This document shows, piece by piece, positions 59,970 to 64,000 of a stretch of DNA of 64,000 nucleotides. The stretch spans positions 1-64,000 of IMG/VR virus record IMGVR_UViG_3300042892_002528. One strand, 5' to 3'. The DNA is from a virus. The translations under genes were made by a program, and so were the position numbers. The notes beneath the pieces are model-generated. The model did not search any database. It was not told where the DNA came from and was given only the letters and a program-made list of their open reading frames with translations. The first letter of the stretch is position 1. Each line of letters opens with the position of its first letter.

Positions 59970-61666
59970 AGTGCAAATGCCCTTAATCTATTACCTACTG
60001 CTTGTTGCGCAATTTGTCTAATTGAATTAGAGATTAATAACTTAGGGTCTCTGGTTTTTGGATATTGCTGTACACCACCAACGCTAAAAGTTGCATAAGG
60101 GTATTTCATATAATTGTAAAATGCAGTTATCATTCCCTGCTTACTCATTGATAGACGCTCTACAGCAGCTGATTCAGCTAGTCTGCCGGTTCTATAGTTA
60201 AGTATATCTTCTCGAGTACCTTCACCCATATTATCACGAATAGCATTATGCAGTTGTGAATTTATTAAGACTAACAGTTTAGGTAAATTAACTGTGCTTT
60301 GTTCAGCACTAACTTTTAAATTTAAAGCCGGACCGACAGTATCACTAGATTTTTTCTTTACTTGCTTAAGTTTAGATAAGTTACTTTTTACTCTTTTAGC
60401 AGCTTCTTTAATTTCTTTTTCTAACGTATTACCTTTAGTAACAGTGGAACTAAAAGATTTTACGGGTACAGGTTTAACTTTTGCACCAAAAGGTTCAACT
60501 TTTGTTTTACGTAAAGCCGCTAGCTGTGTATCTTTTATATGTTTTCTTAATGTTTTAGAACTTTTTAAGTCTAGCAAAAAATTTGCTATTTCTTTTTTAT
60601 TGTTAGGAAAGCTACTGTTTAAAGCTTTAGTAACTTCTGATAAATTAGCTTTATAGTTTCTATAAATCTCATTAAGTTTAACAGCAATTATTTCACTGTC
60701 TTGACCAATTTTTCTAAGGGCTGTTTTGTCTTCGGAATATATACCTTCGGTACTACCTATATCACGCAAAAGAGCTACAAAGTTTAAAGCTCTTGATAGT
60801 CTTCCAGAACCTTGATTAGTATTAGAAGCTAGTATACCAACTTTAGAATCTCTTTTAGTTTTAGAATCTTTTAGCTGCATTTCTACACTTACAAAAAGAT
60901 TGTTTCTATTTTGTGTACCTTTTAATACAGAAGCAGTTAAAGCCTCATACTCTGGCAATAAGCTACTAGATGCTATATCTAAATACTCGTGTAGTTTAAT
61001 TATTTTGTCAATAAACGTATTATTGTAAAATTCGCCTGCTTGTTTCGTAGTTTTTAATCTTATAAATGCTTGAGATTCTATATGACCTACTTCAAAATTT
61101 TGGCCGTACTCTGAAGCATCTTTCTGACTAAGCCCGCAAGCTTTTAAAAACTCTACCATAACGGTAGCTGTATTAGAGTATGTATCCGAATAGCTAATTC
61201 CTGTAGCTTCTTCTATGTTACCAGTATCGCCGGTATTAGAAAATAACTGTAAAGGATTTTCTTTATAATTTTGATTATACCAAACTATATATGCTTTTAG
61301 TAAGGGTTTATTAGTGTACTTATCTTTGCCTTTAGCAATACCAGTTTCCGTAACTGTTGGCATTTTTAAGCCATAAAATTTCCAATGTCTACGTAATCCT
61401 TCTTCAGTAACTACGGACACATTATTACTTAACGCCTGCCCTAAGTTTCTAAACTGTGAAATAGGTCTTCCATCTAAACTTTTACCATCTTGTATCATTA
61501 AAGATGCTGCTCTACCTAATACTTGTTTATCGATACTAGGAGCATTAGGTAATTTTAAACTACTTTCTAGGGCATCTGTCCACGAGTCTATAGTTAAGAA
61601 AGTACTAGGATTATTATCTAAAGAAGCTCTTGCTCTCATTACTGAGCTAAACTCTGATATACTCAT
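59966..61666 (-). CDS. neck/tail-completion-like protein with large N-terminal extension (566 aa)
   Basis: The C-terminal about 100 residues (Q-L-H-N-A-I-R-D-N-M-G, then Y-R-T-G-R-L-A-E-S-A-A-V, then Y-A-T-F-S-V-G-G) look like HK97 gp10-type neck proteins, in which an R-T-G-R-L-x-x-S segment packs the neck ring. The other about 460 residues, mostly helical with basic patches (K-K-K-S-S-D, K-E-I-K-E-A-A-K-R-V-K), have no family I recognise. Known gp10-like proteins are about 100-150 residues, so this is an unusual extension. It starts at ATGA overlapping the connector stop and ends overlapping the U-like start. Confidence 0.6.
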   Translation of the reverse strand: MSISEFSSVMRARASLDNNPSTFLTIDSWTDALESSLKLPNAPSIDKQVLGRAASLMIQDGKSLDGRPISQFRNLGQALSNNVSVVTEEGLRRHWKFYGLKMPTVTETGIAKGKDKYTNKPLLKAYIVWYNQNYKENPLQLFSNTGDTGNIEEATGISYSDTYSNTATVMVEFLKACGLSQKDASEYGQNFEVGHIESQAFIRLKTTKQAGEFYNNTFIDKIIKLHEYLDIASSSLLPEYEALTASVLKGTQNRNNLFVSVEMQLKDSKTKRDSKVGILASNTNQGSGRLSRALNFVALLRDIGSTEGIYSEDKTALRKIGQDSEIIAVKLNEIYRNYKANLSEVTKALNSSFPNNKKEIANFLLDLKSSKTLRKHIKDTQLAALRKTKVEPFGAKVKPVPVKSFSSTVTKGNTLEKEIKEAAKRVKSNLSKLKQVKKKSSDTVGPALNLKVSAEQSTVNLPKLLVLINSQLHNAIRDNMGEGTREDILNYRTGRLAESAAVERLSMSKQGMITAFYNYMKYPYATFSVGGVQQYPKTRDPKLLISNSIRQIAQQAVGNRLRAFAL

Positions 61667-62229
61667 GTAAAGTCCGCTACATATTGGTCTAAAACACGTT
61701 TAATTGATGCAGGTAAATTAGTTGATGCAACGTAATTAATTTGCGTAGTGTTAGGGTTTAAATCACGAGTACTATGTACAGCACCATTATTGCGTGAATA
61801 ATACTCGAGTAAGTCTAATACTGCTAATTTTAAGTCGCCTGGAATTGGATCAAATCCGCCAAAATAACTTACACGATATCCATTAAGTGTTTCCGGAAAT
61901 CCATTTGGATTAATAGAAATTACTGCGTCACCCTTAGTTACCCAATCAGTAAATTTTACTAAACTTGTATAAGTTTTACCATAATCTGAACTATATGCTA
62001 CTGAAGATACACTTACAACGGGAGTTTCTTTTAATAAGATCTCTTTAAATCCACCATCAAAAACTTCAACCTTTATATCGCTGTAGTAATCTACAAAAGT
62101 GCGACGGCAGTATGATTTTACCAAGTCACTGACTTTAGGTATTAAGAAATCTATTTCTGCGTCTGAATTTGTACTAGTAATCCCCATGTAAGATTTGTAC
62201 TCAGATTTTGTTATTAAATCTATTGCCAT
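61663..62229 (-). CDS. head-tail connector protein, gp6-like (188 aa)
   Basis: I start at ATG 62229 (M-A-I-D-L-I-T-K-S-E-Y-K-S-Y) with GAGG 6-7 bases upstream, not at the in-frame ATG 72 bases earlier, which lies in the terminator region. The helical pattern I-D-F-L-I-P-K-V-S-D-L-V-K-S-Y-C-R-R-T-F, then G-V-S-Y-F-G-G-F-D-P-I-P-G-D-L-K-L-A-V-L-D-L-L-E, fits the HK97 gp6/DNA-packaging connector family. It sits between capsid and neck genes, as expected. Confidence 0.8.
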   Translation of the reverse strand: MAIDLITKSEYKSYMGITSTNSDAEIDFLIPKVSDLVKSYCRRTFVDYYSDIKVEVFDGGFKEILLKETPVVSVSSVAYSSDYGKTYTSLVKFTDWVTKGDAVISINPNGFPETLNGYRVSYFGGFDPIPGDLKLAVLDLLEYYSRNNGAVHSTRDLNPNTTQINYVASTNLPASIKRVLDQYVADFT

Positions 62230-62239
62230 AAATACCTCA

Positions 62240-62278
62240 CTTGTTTTATAAAGGCACAATATACCTTTATAAAACAAG
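62240..62278. repeat. 15-bp perfect inverted repeat, competing with the capsid terminator
   Basis: CTTGTTTTATAAAGG / CCTTTATAAAACAAG with a 9-base spacer. The right arm (62264-62278) overlaps the stem of the adjacent TTCG hairpin by 6 bases, so the two structures exclude each other in minus-strand RNA. Possible attenuator or processing site before the connector gene. Confidence 0.85.
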
Positions 62279-62296
62279 ACCCCGAAGGGTCTTGTT
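62273..62296 (-). terminator. TTCG-tetraloop hairpin after major capsid gene
   Basis: Perfect 10-bp stem AACAAGACCC / GGGTCTTGTT with a TTCG loop on the minus strand, followed by TTATAAAGG. The T tract is weak, so partial termination is expected, giving a high capsid-to-downstream ratio. Confidence 0.75.
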
Positions 62297-62314
62297 AACA
62301 ATTACACTAGCAGA

Positions 62315-64000
62315 TCAGGTTGCTGTGTACTTGTGTGCTGCAACAGCGTTACCTAAATTAGTAGTAACACGTGTCATGCCAGTACGGAGGCTAGCCACCA
62401 TAACGCGACGTTGTGTTTCAACCAACTCTTGGGTATCAATGCGGAGACCGCGCTGATTACCAACGATAAAGTTGCCTGGGTGCAATGCAATAGCGCCTGC
62501 AACACCAGTACCTGGGGAAGCGAACTCTGCAGAGACCAACACAGGGCTTCCACCGATTTGACCGATTTGACCGGTTAACAGTGTAGCTTGTGTACCAACT
62601 TGGTTCATTGTTTGGAAGGTTGTGTCTTCCAGCAATTGGTAATAAGTATCAGTATTAATGATATAAATTACTTCTGATGGATCCAGACCCCATGCACCTA
62701 AACCTTGACGCAATGTGCGAAGCTTAGCAACGTTCATGCCGGCGGCAATAGTGTTACCAGTAGCAGTGGTGTTAGTAGCCCAGTTTGCCAAACCTTTGAC
62801 AGGGTCGGAACCAGAACCAGCACCTAACAAGAAAGCCTTGTCAACGGCGCGAGCAACACGACGAATCATACCGTCACGAATCATTGGCATCAAAGCGATC
62901 AAAGAATCTTCTTCTTCTTCGTATGCTGTATACTCGTTTGTGGCAAGTTTATAAGCATTCAAAGTGATTTCTTTGAAAGCGTGGGTTTGTGTAGCACCAG
63001 CAGAAGCGCCAATAGTTGATGTACCAGGAGCAGCAGCAACGTTACCAAACTCAGCGTTAGTAACCCAAGTAGCAGTTCCTGCTTCTGGATTCACTGGCAT
63101 GGTCATGACATTGGTTTGCATAGCGATGTTGCGGAAAATAGGAGCAACAACTAAACGACGACGAACTTCATTTTCCATGTTTAATGAAACTTCAAGTTCC
63201 CAAGTGCCGGTTGTGCCTGAAGGCTGGTGAGCACCGTATTTTTGTACTAATTCACGACCAAATTTTGTGCCGTCCAATGACTTACCAGCCATTTTAGCCA
63301 ACATAATTGCTTTTTCTTTGTCAGCGTAAGCCAAAACGTCTTTGCTGTCTTGGAAAGACATTTTTGATTTTGTGATTGCTTCGATTTCAGCAGCTTTTTC
63401 TTTCAAAGAAGCCTCTAAACCAGCGATAACTGATTTGCTTGAATCTTCAGCAGCAGCTAAACGCTTCTCAACTTCGGCCATCAAGCGCTCAGCACCTGTG
63501 TCGCCAGTAGAGATAGAAGCAACAGCGGCTTTAACGCGTGCATCTAATTCGGCTTCTGTTTTATCAGCAGCGGCTTTTTCGGCCAATGCTTTTGCCTGTG
63601 AGTCGGCGATGGCTTTAGCAGTGAGCTCAGCCGCTTTGTTAGCTGCATCAGCCAACATTTGTTCTAATTGTTTAGGATCCATTTCCCATTCCTTTTTAAT
63701 TTCGCTGATTGCTTCCGTTGAGGATTCTAGCCCTTTAGCTGAATCGCTTTCGGGTGCAAACTGCTGTTTGAAAGATTTAAATTCTTCGGCTGTATCAAAC
63801 GCCTTAGAAAGACTAAATAGTGTATTTTGATTAGCTGGTACTGACACTACTGAAATTTCGTGCAGTTCTAGCTCTTTTACCACAAACAACTCTTTGGCTG
63901 CATCATATTCCGCATCTACGATTCGGAAGCCGATACTAAATGCCGTTAAGATGCCATCTTTTACAAGATTGAAAACTTCGTCAGCTGCTGAAGAAATACG
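62315..64000 (-). CDS. prohead protease-major capsid protein fusion (5' end outside window)
   Basis: The frame is open to base 64000, so the N-terminus lies beyond the window. The visible upstream part reads G-I-L-T-A-F-S-I-G-F-R and then E-L-H-E-I-S-V-V-S-V-P-A-N-Q-N, both signatures of HK97-type U35 prohead proteases. After it comes an Ala/Glu/Lys coiled coil (delta/scaffold-like, about 130 residues, containing M-D-P-K-Q-L-E-Q-M). Then the HK97-fold capsid: N-E-V-R-R-R-L-V-V-A-P, T-W-V-T-N-A-E-F-G, G-I-L-like P-M-I-R-D-G-M-I-R-R-V-A and V-G-N-Q-R-G-L-R-I-D at the end. The fusion puts protease, scaffold and shell in one chain; maturation would cut them apart. It may also be made as a shorter capsid form from an internal start. 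Confidence 0.9.
   Translation of the reverse strand, partial: RISSAADEVFNLVKDGILTAFSIGFRIVDAEYDAAKELFVVKELELHEISVVSVPANQNTLFSLSKAFDTAEEFKSFKQQFAPESDSAKGLESSTEAISEIKKEWEMDPKQLEQMLADAANKAAELTAKAIADSQAKALAEKAAADKTEAELDARVKAAVASISTGDTGAERLMAEVEKRLAAAEDSSKSVIAGLEASLKEKAAEIEAITKSKMSFQDSKDVLAYADKEKAIMLAKMAGKSLDGTKFGRELVQKYGAHQPSGTTGTWELEVSLNMENEVRRRLVVAPIFRNIAMQTNVMTMPVNPEAGTATWVTNAEFGNVAAAPGTSTIGASAGATQTHAFKEITLNAYKLATNEYTAYEEEEDSLIALMPMIRDGMIRRVARAVDKAFLLGAGSGSDPVKGLANWATNTTATGNTIAAGMNVAKLRTLRQGLGAWGLDPSEVIYIINTDTYYQLLEDTTFQTMNQVGTQATLLTGQIGQIGGSPVLVSAEFASPGTGVAGAIALHPGNFIVGNQRGLRIDTQELVETQRRVMVASLRTGMTRVTTNLGNAVAAHKYTAT
63680..63694 (-). promoter_or_regulatory. candidate internal translation start for capsid alone
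   Basis: Within the fusion frame, ATG at 63682-63680 (Met of M-D-P-K-Q-L-E) is preceded by AAGGAATGGGAA, a good Shine-Dalgarno at the usual distance. It falls exactly at the junction between protease remnant and delta domain, so it could supply excess capsid protein without protease. Confidence 0.65.

Noticed and set aside
61663-62301. ATG 62301 as start of the connector protein
   Set aside because: The extra 24 residues are encoded by the terminator and inverted-repeat DNA; ATG 62229 has a ribosome site.
1-64000. Lysogeny functions, tRNA genes, insertion sequences or direct terminal repeats
   Set aside because: No integrase, repressor, transposase, cloverleaf sequence or end-to-end repeat was seen; absence applies only to this window.

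Overview
The window is one contiguous piece of a long-tailed, siphovirus-like bacteriophage genome (HK97-type capsid, lambda-like tail module) with AT-rich, tightly packed genes. No integrase, repressor, rRNA, tRNA, CRISPR array or insertion sequence is visible. Both ends cut a gene: dUTPase at the left, the capsid protease/major capsid gene at the right. The lysis genes include a lipoprotein plus coiled-coil spanin pair and a GH19 endolysin, and several genes belong to ADP-heptose metabolism. Both point to a Gram-negative host with heptose-containing LPS. That is an inference; nothing here names the host.

Layout. (1) 1-6183, plus strand: dut, a class II (cobalamin) ribonucleotide reductase nrdJ and a small ORF, closed by a terminator. 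Two near-duplicate sigma70-type promoters then drive a small protein and a glycine/glutamine-rich protein, followed by four small fibre or appendage proteins and a Dps-like ferroxidase. (2) A bidirectional terminator at about 6200 separates this from everything to the right, which is all on the minus strand. (3) 6257-11340: phoH with its own consensus promoter, several small membrane proteins including holin candidates, endolysin, o-spanin and i-spanin, and a GT2-TPR glycosyltransferase. (4) 11389-17265: four tail-fibre/appendage genes (Calx-beta plus beta-propeller, collagen-like, IPT/FN3/glycine-rich). (5) 17350-23887: an accessory metabolic island of overlapping genes: ferredoxin-dependent bilin reductase, heme oxygenase, HldD-like epimerase, HAD phosphatase, cupin, HldE-type kinase and nucleotidyltransferase as two overlapping genes, carbamoyltransferase and a GT9 (heptosyltransferase-like) enzyme. 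(6) 23911-46298: a very large adsorption apparatus of about 14 fibre-like genes, including two cysteine-rich proteins, a CBM-like/beta-helix protein, collagen-like fibres of 485 and 1547 residues and a 1704-residue Calx-beta protein. (7) 46308-64000: tail tip (a K-I-J-like fusion, L-like and M-like proteins), a 1678-residue tape measure, tail chaperones with a lambda-like -1 frameshift site, tail tube, tail terminator, neck/connector proteins and a protease-capsid fusion.

The minus-strand genes run right to left in head, tail, fibre, sugar/bilin, lysis order, as expected of a late operon. Exact TTGACA-N17-TATAAT promoters lie before phoH, before the coiled-coil gene at 39288 and before the tape measure gene. 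Intrinsic terminators follow the capsid, tail tube, chaperone, Calx-beta and GNVTGN-fibre genes.

The most unusual content is the heme-to-bilin pair (heme oxygenase plus bilin reductase) joined directly to an ADP-heptose/carbamoyl sugar cassette. No photosynthesis gene is visible in the window.
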